Assembly: GCF_015207665.1 (NCBI RefSeq) | Contig: NZ_JADEWL010000001.1 | Location: 94,019-158,018, forward strand | DNA length: 64,000 nucleotides | Direction: 5' to 3' | DNA from: Plectonema cf. radiosum LEGE 06105 | Lineage (GTDB): Bacteria > Cyanobacteriota > Cyanobacteriia > Cyanobacteriales > Nostocaceae | Shown here: one piece after another, positions 1-10,400 of the stretch | Position numbering within the stretch: position 1 is the stretch's first letter | Layout: every line of letters begins with the position of its first letter | The notes under the pieces: generated by a model | Databases searched by the model: none | Told to the model about the DNA's origin: nothing | The model's input: only the letters and a program-made list of their open reading frames with translations | Made by a program: the position numbers and the translations under genes

Positions 1-393
1 TGCTAATTTAGTTACTCGGTTGCGATCGTCACCTCTGTTATCCCCAAAAGGAGGTTCACCCATCGGGGGACGAAAATATTTGGGGGTATATCCGGTTACT
101 TGTTTAATTACTTCGTTAGTATCGCGTAATTTATTGAGAATTGTATTATCATCCAACGTCCGAAGACTTTGATTATCATTAGAATGGTTTGCGATCAGAT
201 GACCTTCTTTATAGGTCTGCTGGACAATTTCGGGAAGCTCTAGAATACGTGGAGCAATGCAAAAAAAAGTGGCTTTAACGTCGTGTTTGCGGAGTACATC
301 AAGCAGTTTTCGGGTTATTTCATAGGGGCCGTCGTCGAAAGTGAGAGCAATGTAAGGTTTATTCGGATCACCTGAGTAAATTGGTTCTGACAT
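1..393 (-). CDS. Polysaccharide deacetylase, NodB homology domain (partial, 3' end outside window)
   Basis: Only the first 131 codons are visible; the gene runs off the left edge of the window. Translation from the ATG at 393 gives the start of a NodB (carbohydrate esterase 4) domain. LTFDDGP (residues 17-23) holds the catalytic and metal-binding Asp pair. HLIANHS (65-71) supplies the two metal-binding His. FRPPMG (107-112) is motif 3. Enzymes of this family remove N- or O-acetyl groups from polysaccharides such as peptidoglycan or exopolysaccharide. There is no signal peptide or membrane segment before the domain, so the location of action is unclear from this part. The downstream half with motifs 4 and 5 cannot be checked. 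Family assignment is secure; the substrate is unknown. Confidence 0.85.
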   Translation of the reverse strand, partial: MSEPIYSGDPNKPYIALTFDDGPYEITRKLLDVLRKHDVKATFFCIAPRILELPEIVQQTYKEGHLIANHSNDNQSLRTLDDNTILNKLRDTNEVIKQVTGYTPKYFRPPMGEPPFGDNRGDDRNRVTKLA

Positions 394-510
394 GATAGTT
401 TTTTTCTCACTAATACCATAGGAATTACTAGATACCAGCGTTTTCAACTTATGCAGTTGCAACAATAAAATCAAATAAGAGGTTGTAATGCAACGTCTCT
501 ACATTATTAT

Positions 511-1920
511 TCAACCATCTTTCCAACTACCGTGAAAACCGGGAGGAATGACGCTGGGTAAACTCAATTTACAAACGGGTGGTTTATCTAAATAATCAGC
601 ATCAAATATCCATACTTCACTACTATCAGAATTACCATCATAGACAACTGTTAAAATCCAACCTTGTGCGTAAATTGGTTCGGAAGGATAGAGATTATCA
701 CCAAAGTTTGCTTCTATCAAAGTATCAGTTTGATGGTTAAAGCAAGCAATACTATTTAATATCTCTTGACTAATATATGTACCTTCCTTAACTGTAGAAA
801 GATAGGTATATCGAGAATATTTCCCGACATTTTGCTGCGGTACGATGGGAAATTCGCAATGTCTATCAAATAATCTTTCTATATTATTTAATTTACCAGT
901 TTGCGGATTTAAAGTTACTCGCGTTAAGCTACTTTTTGCCGCAGTATGAGTTTCACCTGTGGCAACTTCTTTGAGATATTGATTAGTTTGAAAGTCTTGA
1001 TAACTAGCGATATCAACAATGACTGCGCCACTATTATCTACATAACCATTAGAAAAATGCCATTGAAACCAAGATTCTGTTTCACCACGACTGATAATAT
1101 TTAAAGTATCACGGTCAATAATTAAAATTTGAGTTCCTTTACTTGGTTGCCATTCTAAGGCATCACTATAGCAACTTAATCCTATTGCTGGCATCAATAA
1201 ATTTAACCGCACTGGAGGAATAAAAAAGATTAAATATCCTCCTGCTAAAACAAAATCATGTACTAAAGGTACTCCATCAATTTGATGTGCTACTTTTTTG
1301 AGAATTCTTCCTGTAGCATCACTTTTATAAATATTAAGAGTTGCATTTAATCCAGGTGAAATCCCAAAATTAAAAATTTCTCCTGTCTGAGAATCAACTT
1401 TCGGATGTGCAGAATATGCTAAACCATTATCCAATCCGCCTAAATCATCTTTCCCAAAAGTATCGAGATTCTCTAAATCAAGTGCGTGGGGGTTGTCACC
1501 TTCCCACAATGCTAAAAGTTTATCAGGTAGCGCTAATACCGAAGTATTTGCCGCATTTTTAATCGGTTTTAACCACTGATTCCAAATTGCTCCCGGTGCT
1601 GTCATCCCATAATTACCGTAAAGCAATTTACCCGCACTCGCTTCTTGTTTAAATTCCTCGGTTTGTACATAACGGTAAACAGCTGATGCATTATTCTCTC
1701 TCAAATGCACCGCCAGAATTGCACCATCCCCATCAAACCAGTGTCCAACAGAAATACCCCCACGTTCCAATCTTCCTGGTCCGTTGCGGTAAAGGGTACC
1801 ATTTAAACTTGCGGGTATTTCACCATCAATTATTGATAATGGAGTTAAGGGAAATTCCGTCGCGGGTTTTTCTAAAGCTTTAGCCCAAGCTTTTTTTGCG
1901 GATTTATCAATTGTTTGCAT
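511..1920 (-). CDS. Carotenoid oxygenase (RPE65/apocarotenoid cleavage family)
   Basis: This 469-residue protein belongs to the non-haem iron carotenoid cleavage oxygenases, which split carotenoids or apocarotenals at a double bond to give retinal-type aldehydes. The family opening is visible as LYRNGPGRLERGG near residue 43, followed by HWFDGDG at 60. The four iron-ligand histidines of the seven-blade propeller can all be placed: H172 (AHPKVD), H221 (VHDF), H288 (WHFSNG) and H463 (GFHGSW, close to the C-terminus as expected). Length is normal and no key residue is missing. There is no signal peptide, so it is cytoplasmic or loosely membrane-associated. It sits alone on the minus strand, upstream of the deacetylase gene. 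Whether it acts on apocarotenals (Diox1/ACO-like) or on full-length carotenoids cannot be told from motifs. Confidence 0.92.
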   Translation of the reverse strand: MQTIDKSAKKAWAKALEKPATEFPLTPLSIIDGEIPASLNGTLYRNGPGRLERGGISVGHWFDGDGAILAVHLRENNASAVYRYVQTEEFKQEASAGKLLYGNYGMTAPGAIWNQWLKPIKNAANTSVLALPDKLLALWEGDNPHALDLENLDTFGKDDLGGLDNGLAYSAHPKVDSQTGEIFNFGISPGLNATLNIYKSDATGRILKKVAHQIDGVPLVHDFVLAGGYLIFFIPPVRLNLLMPAIGLSCYSDALEWQPSKGTQILIIDRDTLNIISRGETESWFQWHFSNGYVDNSGAVIVDIASYQDFQTNQYLKEVATGETHTAAKSSLTRVTLNPQTGKLNNIERLFDRHCEFPIVPQQNVGKYSRYTYLSTVKEGTYISQEILNSIACFNHQTDTLIEANFGDNLYPSEPIYAQGWILTVVYDGNSDSSEVWIFDADYLDKPPVCKLSLPSVIPPGFHGSWKDG

Positions 1921-2014
1921 ATTATAATTAAAAATATAGATTGTTTCTTAACCCTATTACTATCTAAATTTTACAAGTAATTCCTCACGAGACAATTGCA
2001 TAATCAAAAAACTC

Positions 2015-2095
2015 TAGCTACCTCGGCGCTTCCTTTGCGTGCCTCTGCGTTCACAAATACATAATTCCATAATTCCGATGCCAACGGATTTAATA
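2015..2095. repeat. Dispersed non-coding repeat fragment
   Basis: This stretch carries the text CCTTTGCGTGCCTCTGCGTT followed by a segment around ATAATTCCGATGCCAACGG. Close relatives of the second part occur at 21195-21232 (ATTCCGATACAAACGG). It looks like a decayed copy of a dispersed cyanobacterial repeat and has no convincing open frame. Confidence 0.5.
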
Positions 2096-2195
2096 TTCTC
2101 AATTACTATTATTCATAATAATTCTTTAAGCTAGTCATGAGATGATGTTTATAAATGATAAAGTTTGTTAAAGTATCTTAAATACAAAAAGCATT

Positions 2196-3275
2196 ATGTC
2201 ACAACTAGAATATTTTTTATTAACTCGCGTTTTACTGCATTTCGAGCAGAATGCTAGCGATATTATTAGCGATATTTCTGCTGGGACTTTTAGTGATGAT
2301 GGTAGTCTGTGGGTTGGTTCTGATGAAATGGTTGGAATTGAGCGTCTTTCTCCTATCGATTGTCATTTTTATGGTAAACATCAACGGTTTTTGTTAAAGG
2401 ATTACATAGATTTATTTGATGACGATGAAATTGATATTGAAGGTATGGATTTTAGGGATGGTTATCTGTGGTTGACTGGTTCTCATAGCACTAAACGAAA
2501 GAAACCCAAAGGTAAAGATAAGATAACTGATTTAGAAAGACTTGCGACTGTTACTACTGACTTGAATCGTTTTATTTTGGCAAAAATTCCTGTTATTAAT
2601 GGTGAATTAATTAAATCTTATGTTCCTGTTGAAGGAGAAACCAAAACCGCAGCTTGTTTGCAGAAAATCGACGAACGTAATTTGTTATTTGAAGTGTTAA
2701 AAGAAGACGTACATTTACAGCCATTTATTACGGCAAAAATACCTTCTAAAGATAACGGTTTGGATGTTGAAGGTTTAGCGGTAGCAAGTAATAATCGGTT
2801 GTTTTTAGGATTACGAGGACCTGTATTACGGGGATTAGCTGTAATTTTAGAAATACAGATTGCAGAATCCGAACCTGGTGTTCTCGTGCTTGAAGAAATC
2901 ACCGACGAAGGAAGAAAATACAAAAAGCATTTTCTCGATTTGAATGGTTTGGGAATACGAGAATTATGTTTACAAGATTCAGATTTGATTATTTTAGCAG
3001 GACCGACGATGGCTTTAGAAGGAGAAATGGAGGTATTTCGCTGGAAAAATGCTGTCAATAATTCCAGTAACAGCGATGATATTCATCAACAGCACGAGGA
3101 TAGCTTGTTTCCTTTATTTGACTTACCTTTTACCATTGGTTCCGATCATGCTGAAGGTTTAGCATTATATCCTTGTTGGGGAGAACAAAATAGCTTGATG
3201 ATATTTTACGATTCTCCTAGCGATCGCCGTTTACGAGGAGATAAACAAATATTTGTTGATGTTTTTGAAATTTAG
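2196..3275 (+). CDS. DUF3616 domain-containing protein
   Basis: This 359-residue protein is recognised as a DUF3616 family member by its pattern of beta-propeller-like strands: GTFSDDGSLWVGSDE near the start, DIEGMDFRDGYLWLTGSH around residue 88, DVEGLAVASNNRLFLGLRGP around 190, and GSDHAEGLALYP near the end. The repeated acidic D-x-E-G-(M/L) signature marks equivalent blades. No signal peptide is present. The biochemical function of the family is not established. A propeller that binds a small molecule or metal at the repeated acidic motifs is a reasonable inference, but only that. The gene ends in a 4-bp convergent overlap with the TPR gene on the other strand. The start ATG at 2196 follows an AT-rich leader without a strong ribosome binding site. 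Confidence 0.75.
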   Translation: MSQLEYFLLTRVLLHFEQNASDIISDISAGTFSDDGSLWVGSDEMVGIERLSPIDCHFYGKHQRFLLKDYIDLFDDDEIDIEGMDFRDGYLWLTGSHSTKRKKPKGKDKITDLERLATVTTDLNRFILAKIPVINGELIKSYVPVEGETKTAACLQKIDERNLLFEVLKEDVHLQPFITAKIPSKDNGLDVEGLAVASNNRLFLGLRGPVLRGLAVILEIQIAESEPGVLVLEEITDEGRKYKKHFLDLNGLGIRELCLQDSDLIILAGPTMALEGEMEVFRWKNAVNNSSNSDDIHQQHEDSLFPLFDLPFTIGSDHAEGLALYPCWGEQNSLMIFYDSPSDRRLRGDKQIFVDVFEI

Positions 3276-3952
3276 TTAAATTCCTCAACTATCTTATCTT
3301 CTCCATTATGCAATCGATTCAAATTGCTTTCCACAGTCTTCGTATAAGGATGTTCTTTCCCTAACACTGAAAGACAAATATCTAATGCTTGTTGAAAAAT
3401 CGGTTCGGCTTTGACTGTAAACCCTTGACAAAAGTACATTTGTGCCAAATTATTTAAAGTTGTAGCCGTGTGAGGATGCATTTCTCCAAAGTTGTTTTGG
3501 CAGATTTCTAATGCTTGCTCAAAAAGAGGTTCGGCTTGTTGATATTTTCCTATGCAGCAGTATAATGCACCTAGACTATTCAAGCTGTTAGCTGTGATAG
3601 GATGTTGCTTTCCAAGCATTTGAGAACGAATTTGCAGCGCTTTTTTTAAACAAGCTTCTGCGGTATCATATCGTCTTTGAGATTTGTAAATTAGTCCTAA
3701 ATTGTGGAAACTTTCGGCTGTCTGAGGATGGTGTTTGCTGAGTATTTTACAATTAGTCTTTAGCGCTTGCTTTAATAATTTTTCTGAAGAAGCATAGTTT
3801 CCATGTTGGTATAGTAAGTAACCAATTTTATTAAGTCTGTCAGCAACAGCAGATATTTCTTGAAAGTAACTAATTTCCATGTTGACATGGCAGCGTTGTA
3901 TGAGAAAATCTACTGTATCGCATTCGCCACAGATACGGGAAAAATTTATCAT
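3272..3952 (-). CDS. Tetratricopeptide repeat protein, kinesin-light-chain type (possible 5'-truncated gene)
   Basis: The protein contains about four consecutive 42-residue TPR units of the kinesin light chain (TPR_10/TPR_12) type. Each carries a recognisable core such as A-E-x-L-x-x-x-A-L and ends with G-x-x-H-P. These are protein-protein interaction modules, and no enzymatic domain is present. The frame stays open upstream of the ATG at 3952 for about 27 codons and reads like more of the same protein (LKHPQTLQLITAM), but there is no ATG or GTG before an in-frame stop. This suggests that the visible gene is the C-terminal part of a longer TPR protein whose front has been lost, or that it uses a rare start codon. 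No partner is evident from its neighbours. Confidence 0.6.
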   Translation of the reverse strand: MINFSRICGECDTVDFLIQRCHVNMEISYFQEISAVADRLNKIGYLLYQHGNYASSEKLLKQALKTNCKILSKHHPQTAESFHNLGLIYKSQRRYDTAEACLKKALQIRSQMLGKQHPITANSLNSLGALYCCIGKYQQAEPLFEQALEICQNNFGEMHPHTATTLNNLAQMYFCQGFTVKAEPIFQQALDICLSVLGKEHPYTKTVESNLNRLHNGEDKIVEEFN

Positions 3953-4848
3953 CGCAGTAATTAATTGTAGCGTTTGAGGATGTTTTAAACCAAGGCTAAT
4001 TTTGACAATTTCTAAACCTCGTTTGTCTTCTTCACTGTTCTTAGTGATGTGTTAAGTAATCCAAATTATTGTAAATATTGGCTAAAATTTATTGACAGAA
4101 AAACTCTAGGGGGTGATTTCGATCTGCGTGCAATTTGTAGGATATTCAAAGTCTGTTTCAACTGCTTTGACCCTCTATTCAAATTTTTCTTGTTCGCGTT
4201 TAATCAAGCAGTAGTAAACTTGGTTTGAGCAAGCTGTAGATATTGGATATTTTGATGAGATTCAAATGTCTATAAAGCCTTTTGACTTAACTTTAACAGG
4301 AACGCAGGTTATAAAGTAAAGCTAAGGTTGAACTTTGAGTTGTTATTTATACGACAAATTATATGCAAATTCTTGGATAGTTGTTAAGGTGTAGGGTAGC
4401 TTGCCTGGAACCAAATCAAGGACTGATTATACTTTCATGAGAATAATAATAACAGCTAATGTCCAGAAGTACTACTTTTAGTTGATAAATTATAAGTTGG
4501 GAAGGTTTGGCATTAATCCCAACATATCCTGCATCACCCAATCCCAATTTTTTCACTCTCCAAAATCAAGTAATTTTTTTATATAAAATTATTAGTATTA
4601 AAGGAAACAGACAAAAAAATAAAAAGAGGTAATATTACTAAGAGATAAATCAAATACGACTTTAACTTCTCACAAGGAGGCAACAGGGAAGACCTGTGAG
4701 TTTTAGATATGGGAGGAAAGTTGCTTCTATGGTCATTAAGTAGGACAAGTTCGCATTTACGTACCGTGTCCCGTTTAGGTACATTGTCTATCCTTGAACT
4801 CTTCTCACGGCTCTAAATAGTGAGATGAGTTAATAATAATGTAATTAT
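3953..4848. other. Long region without a convincing gene upstream of the NRPS cluster
   Basis: About 0.9 kb separates the TPR gene from the FkbH-type gene. The first ~80 bases continue the TPR reading frame without a start codon. A short frame around 4222-4320 ends with Q-V-I-K-stop but begins right after a stop codon and is too short to call. The rest is AT-rich, especially 4555-4660. It is long enough to hold the promoter and control sites of the biosynthetic cluster, but I see no recognisable operator, riboswitch or terminator in it. Confidence 0.5.
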
Positions 4849-7125
4849 TTGAAAACCTCGGAGATAGTTCAGCGATATAAAACTTTATACAGAACAGGAT
4901 TCTTAATGTTGACAACAGGATTAACAAATAAAGCAAAAGACTTACCAGAAGTCGGACAATCCTCCCTAGGAAAGATGTCTCAAGCGGGAAAGGACAAAAT
5001 AATTGAGAAGCTTGCCATTGCCGCATCCTTTACCAGTGAGCCTGTAAAGGATTCTCTTGACTTTTGGATGCAAGAAATAGGAATCTCCTGTTTAATTGAG
5101 TTTGCCCCTTATAATCAAATATTCCAACAGTTACTTAATCAAAAAAGTATCATATCACAGAATGAGCAAGGCGTAAATATAATTCTGATACGATTTGAGG
5201 ACTGGTACCAAGATGAGGAAACTTTTAAGGACAGCGTAGAGGAATTCTTGTTGGCTATGCAAGGTGCTACACAAGCTTGCAAAATTCCTTATCTAGTTTG
5301 TATTTGTCCGTCTTCTCCCCAAGTACTTGTAGATAGCAATCGGGTGCAATTATACCGAGATACCCAAGCTGAGTTGATAGCTGAATTAAACAACATCAGC
5401 AATGTGTATGTGGTGACATCTGAAGAGTTGAATGCGACTTATCCAGTTGTAGATTATTATGACCCTTACGGGGAAGAAGAAGGAAAAATTCCTTATACTC
5501 AATCTTTTTTTTGTGCCTTGGGTACAATGTTGGCAAGAAAAATCTATGCTTTGCAAAGTTTACCTTATAAAGTGATTGTCCTTGATTGCGATAATACTTT
5601 ATGGAGTGGAGTTTGTGGTGAAGATGGTGCAACTGGGGTGAAGATTAGCCCTCCATATGAAGCGTTACAACAATTTATTATCAACCAGCAGGAATCAGGA
5701 AAGCTGATTTGTTTGTGCAGCAAGAATCAAGAAAATGATGTTTTTGCGGTGTTTGAACAACATCCAGATATGTTATTAAATAAGCATCATTTGGTAAATT
5801 GGCGGATTAATTGGCAACCTAAGTCAGAGAATTTGCAATCCCTGGCTGCGGAACTTAATTTAGGTTTGGATAGTTTTATATTTATTGATGATAACCCGGT
5901 CGAGTGTGGGGAAGTTAAGGCTAATTGTCCCCAGGTTTTAACCCTACAACTTCCAGAAGAATGTCAGCAAATTCCTCGATTTCTCCAGCATATTTGGGCA
6001 TTTGACCAGATACAAGTAACTAAAGAGGATAAGAAAAGGACTGAACTTTATCAGCAAAATGTCCAGCGTCAGCGTTTACATCAAGATTCACTTACTTTTA
6101 ATGATTTTCTCGCTAGGCTAGGTTTAGAAATTGAGATTAACCAGATGAAACTGGAAGATTTATCAAGGGTTTCTCAATTAACTCAACGTACTAATCAGTT
6201 TAACTTTACTACTATTCGACGGTCAGAAGGTGAGATTCAACAACTTTGTGATTCTGGTGTTTTAGAATGTCGAGTTGTTAGTGTTAAAGACAGATTTGGG
6301 GATTATGGTAAAGTTGGTTTACTGTTGTTTTCATCTAATGATGAGGTGCTAAATGTAGATACTTTTTTACTTAGTTGTCGGGTACTTGGTCGAGGTGTAG
6401 AGCATCGGATGCTTTCCTATTTGGGGGAAATAGCGCAACATCGGGGATTGAGTAAAGTTAATATTTTATATCAAGCAACTCAGAAAAATAAACCTGCTTT
6501 GTTATTTCTTGAAGGTATTAGCGAGAAATGTAAGCAGGATGAATATAACGAGGAAAAGAATGCTGGCTGGTTATTTCAATTTTCATCCACTGCTTTGACT
6601 GGCTTAATTTTTAATCCCACTCAAGTCGAAACTGCATCTCCACAAGATTTTCAGCAGAATAATTCTTTTCAAAGTAAAACTATAAATTCTTCAGAGCTAC
6701 AGGCTGACTCGGAAATAGTTGTTTTGGAACGTATTGGCAAACAATTATATAGTCCTGAAATTATACTTAAAGAAATTTTATACCGACAAAAACGCCAACG
6801 TCCAAACTTAGAAATAGAATTTGTTGCTCCTCGTACTTCTGTGGAGGAAGCAATCGCTAGTCTGTTCGTTGAAATTTTAAAAATAGACCGAGTAGGGATT
6901 GATGACAACTTTTTTGAGTTGGGTGGAAATTCCTTGTCTGCTACCCAGTTAATTTCTCGATTGCGGGATGCTTTTAAACTAGAATTATCTCTAAATCTTT
7001 TATTTGAATTTCCTACAGTAACCGGCTTAGCTGAGAGTTTTGAGGTTCTACAAACTACAACAAAAAATATAGATATTACTTCTATTAATGATAATGAAGA
7101 AGAGTATGAAGAAGGTATTTTATAG
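4849..7125 (+). CDS. FkbH-like HAD-IIIC loading protein with C-terminal acyl carrier domain
   Basis: This 758-residue protein has the FkbH layout. An N-terminal region (about 50-235) contains SFTSEPV- and EFAPYNQ-type family motifs. It is followed by a HAD-IIIC phosphatase-like domain with VLDCDNTLW (244-252), GVCGEDG (254-260), SKN (291-293) and FIDDNP (345-350), then a GNAT-like region (about 420-560). A phosphopantetheine carrier domain closes the protein, with the modified Ser at about 695 in ELGGNS. FkbH proteins dephosphorylate 1,3-bisphosphoglycerate and load a glyceryl unit on a carrier, so this is the probable starter unit for the following NRPS proteins. The C-terminus is very acidic (NEEEYEEGIL) and may dock to the TubC domain of the next protein. 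The start is uncertain: TTG at 4849 has no ribosome binding site, whereas ATG at 4906 follows an AGGA. Confidence 0.88.
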   Translation: MKTSEIVQRYKTLYRTGFLMLTTGLTNKAKDLPEVGQSSLGKMSQAGKDKIIEKLAIAASFTSEPVKDSLDFWMQEIGISCLIEFAPYNQIFQQLLNQKSIISQNEQGVNIILIRFEDWYQDEETFKDSVEEFLLAMQGATQACKIPYLVCICPSSPQVLVDSNRVQLYRDTQAELIAELNNISNVYVVTSEELNATYPVVDYYDPYGEEEGKIPYTQSFFCALGTMLARKIYALQSLPYKVIVLDCDNTLWSGVCGEDGATGVKISPPYEALQQFIINQQESGKLICLCSKNQENDVFAVFEQHPDMLLNKHHLVNWRINWQPKSENLQSLAAELNLGLDSFIFIDDNPVECGEVKANCPQVLTLQLPEECQQIPRFLQHIWAFDQIQVTKEDKKRTELYQQNVQRQRLHQDSLTFNDFLARLGLEIEINQMKLEDLSRVSQLTQRTNQFNFTTIRRSEGEIQQLCDSGVLECRVVSVKDRFGDYGKVGLLLFSSNDEVLNVDTFLLSCRVLGRGVEHRMLSYLGEIAQHRGLSKVNILYQATQKNKPALLFLEGISEKCKQDEYNEEKNAGWLFQFSSTALTGLIFNPTQVETASPQDFQQNNSFQSKTINSSELQADSEIVVLERIGKQLYSPEIILKEILYRQKRQRPNLEIEFVAPRTSVEEAIASLFVEILKIDRVGIDDNFFELGGNSLSATQLISRLRDAFKLELSLNLLFEFPTVTGLAESFEVLQTTTKNIDITSINDNEEEYEEGIL

Positions 7126-7407
7126 GTGATAAAACTGGAATAAATGTATATAAATACCATTAACATATTAAAATAATGGTGTTTTTAGGATGCGTTATAA
7201 CTAAGTTCGTAACGATGAGGAGAATACACACCGCGTTTTGCCTTCCCTACAAAAATTTCTCCCTTCTTTATGATTAATTATTGATTAAAAAAACCTCACA
7301 GACAAGGCACTGCGTTGCGGAGGTTCCCTGCGTTGTTGTAGCAATTACCGTGCAAAGGACGCAGAGGAAAGAGATAAACAGAGATAACAACTAACAACTA
7401 ACAACTA
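7126..7407. repeat. Intergenic spacer with dispersed repeat between FkbH gene and first NRPS gene
   Basis: The spacer includes a fragment of a dispersed repeat (7290-7375, with GCGTTGCGGAGG and GCAGAGGAAAGAG, related to sequences near 55100 and 62530). Just before the NRPS start it has a short array of ACAACTA units. No terminator with a clear stem and T-run was found, so read-through from the FkbH gene is possible. Confidence 0.5.
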
Positions 7408-10400
7408 ATGACTATAGTTAAATTTTTATCTAACTTAAAAGGTTTAGGAATTAATGTCTGGGTTGAAGATCAACAGTTGCGTTATCGTTCTCCCAAGGGA
7501 GTAATGACATCAACCCTGAAACAAGAATTAATCGAGCGAAAAACAGAAATCCTGGCTTTTCTCCAAGAAGCTCATATTGCTAAAGAATCCTCAAACACAG
7601 CAATAGTAGCTGTTCCCCGAAAAGGAGACTTACCTTTATCCTTCAGCCAGCAAAGGATGTGGTTTAGCTATCAATTAGATAGTAACAACCCTTTTTACAA
7701 TGAAAGTTTCCAAGTGCAAATTACAGGGAAGCTAAATATCCCTGCTTTGGAGAAAAGTATTAATGAAATTGTCCTTCGTCACGAAGCTTTACGAACAAGT
7801 TTTCCGACTGTAGAAGGAAAACCCTTACAACAGATTAACCCTAGCTTAAGGGTACCTTTACCAGTAATTGACTTCCAAGGTTTATCAGAAGCAGAGTTAC
7901 AACAAATTATTAGCAATGAAGCAAGGAAACCTTTTGACCTTAGCAATGATTCTTTGTTACGAACTACTTTACTACACCTTGATTCAGAATCCCATGTGCT
8001 GATATTAGTCATGCACCACATCATCACAGATGGTTGCTCAATGGGAGTGTTTTTTCAAGAATTATCTGCCTTTTATCAAGATACAATATGTCGCGTCTCT
8101 ACAAATTTACCAGAATTACCCATCCAATATGCAGACTTTGCAGTTTGGCAACGTCAATGGTTAACTGGGGAGATACTGGAAAGACAACTAAACTATTGGA
8201 AGCAACAGTTAGCTTCAGTTCCACCATTGTTGGAGTTACCAACTGATAAAACTCGTCCTCCCGTACAAACTTATTGTGGAAAGATAACTCAATTTCAACT
8301 TGACCAAAATTTGACCAAACAACTACAAACCCTCAGCCAAAAGTCAGGAACAACTTTGTTTATGACTCTATTGGCGGCTTACAGTATTTTACTCTATCGC
8401 TATAGTGGTCAAGAGGATATTTGTGTTGGTTCTCCCTTTGCTAACCGCAATCGTCGGGAAATAGAAGCATTAATTGGCTTTTTTGCTAATACAATAGTTT
8501 TACGTACCCAAATTAAAGATAATCCCAGCTTTGCTGAATTCTTACAACAAGTACGACGGGTTGTTTTAGATGCTCACGCACATCAAGATGTACCCTTTGA
8601 GCAAGTTGTAGAAGTATTACAACCAGAACGCTCTCCCAGTTACAATCCGTTGTTTCAGACGATGTTTGTACTGGAGAATTTTTCCATAGATACATTCGAT
8701 TTACCTGATATTTCCTTGACTCCCCAGTTAGTAGAGCGGGGTACATCTCAGTTTGATTTAAGCTTGTCGATGTGGGAAACACAAGAGGGACTTAGAGGTT
8801 ATTGGGAATATAATACTGACTTGTTTGAAAGTACTACGATTGCGAGGATGACAGGTCATTTGCAAACTTTGTTATCAGCGATTGTTGCGAATCCCCAGTC
8901 TATAATTAGTGAATTACCTATCCTCACAGAAAAAGAACAGCATCAGTTATTAGTTGAGTGGAATTCTAAGCAGAGTGATTTTCCTCATGACAAATGTATT
9001 CATGAGTTGTTTGAGTTACAGGTAGAAAAAACACCATTTGCGATCGCGGTGGAATTTGGCTCTCAAAAACTGACCTACGCACAATTAAACATCAAAGCCA
9101 ACCAACTAGCACATCATCTACAAACTCTGGGTGTAAAACCTGAAGTGCTGGTTGGTTTATGTGTAGAGCGTTCCTTAGAAATGGTGGTGGGATTATTGGG
9201 AATACTCAAAGCTGGTGGTGCTTATGTTCCCCTAGACCCAAATTATCCCCCAGAGCGTTTAGCGTATATGTTAACTGATTCTGGGGTGTCGGTGCTACTA
9301 ACTCAACAGAAGTTAATCAATGCTTTACCTGAAAGTAGTGCAAAAGTAATTTGCTTGGATACAGATTCAATATGTAGAGACGTTATATGTAACGTCTCTA
9401 CAGAGGTAAAATCGAATAATTTAGCTTATATAATTTATACTTCGGGTTCTACAGGAAAACCAAAGGGTGTAATGATAGAACATCAGTCTTTGGTAAATTT
9501 CATTGAAGCCGCAAAGATAGAGTATGAAATCAGTTCCAGGGATAGAATTTTGCAATTTGCATCAATTAGTTTTGATGTAGCAGCAGAAGAAATTTATACT
9601 TTTTTGACCTCTGGTGCAACAGTGGTATTACGCAGCGATGAAATGATCGGTTCTATTGCTAAATTCCTCCAAAACTGCTGGGAGTTGCAGTTAACGGTAT
9701 TAGATTTACCCACAGCCTATTGGCATCAATTAACCTCTGAATTAGCAACTACAAATCAAATATTACCGCCATCAGTACGATTGGTAATTATCGGGGGAGA
9801 AGCAGCATTGCCAGAAACATTGAATCTGTGGCAAAATTATGGGTCAAGCAAGCTCACAAAACCTCCCTTATTAATTAATGCTTACGGTCCGACGGAAGCA
9901 ACTGTAGAAACAACAATATGTAAATTGTCCGAGTTGCGATCGCCTGACATCAAGGAACACTTACCCATCGGACGACCACTGAATAATGTAGAAGTATACA
10001 TTCTAGATAAATACCTGCAACCAGTTCCTATTGGTGTACCGGGAGAATTGTATATTGGTGGCGCGGGTTTAGCTAGAGGTTATTTCAACCATCCAGAGTT
10101 AACGGTTGAAAAATTTATTCCAAAACCTTGGGAAAAATCCCAAAGACTCTACAAAACCGGCGATTTAGTTCGTTATTTACCTGATGGTAATATTACCTTC
10201 ATTGGTCGAATTGATAACCAAGTTAAAATTCGTGGTTTTCGGATTGAATTAGGAGAAATCGAAACCGCGATCGCCACACATCCCCAGATCAAAGAAGCTG
10301 TAGTTATCGTCCGAGAAGATGAACCAGGGAAAAAGCGTCTTGTTGCTTATGTAGTAGAACAATCCTCAATCCAAAATACATTGCGGGACTTCCTCAAACA

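Noticed and set aside
4222..4320. Short frame ending in Q-V-I-K upstream of the FkbH gene
   Set aside because: It starts directly after a stop codon, has no start site that fits and resembles no family I know.
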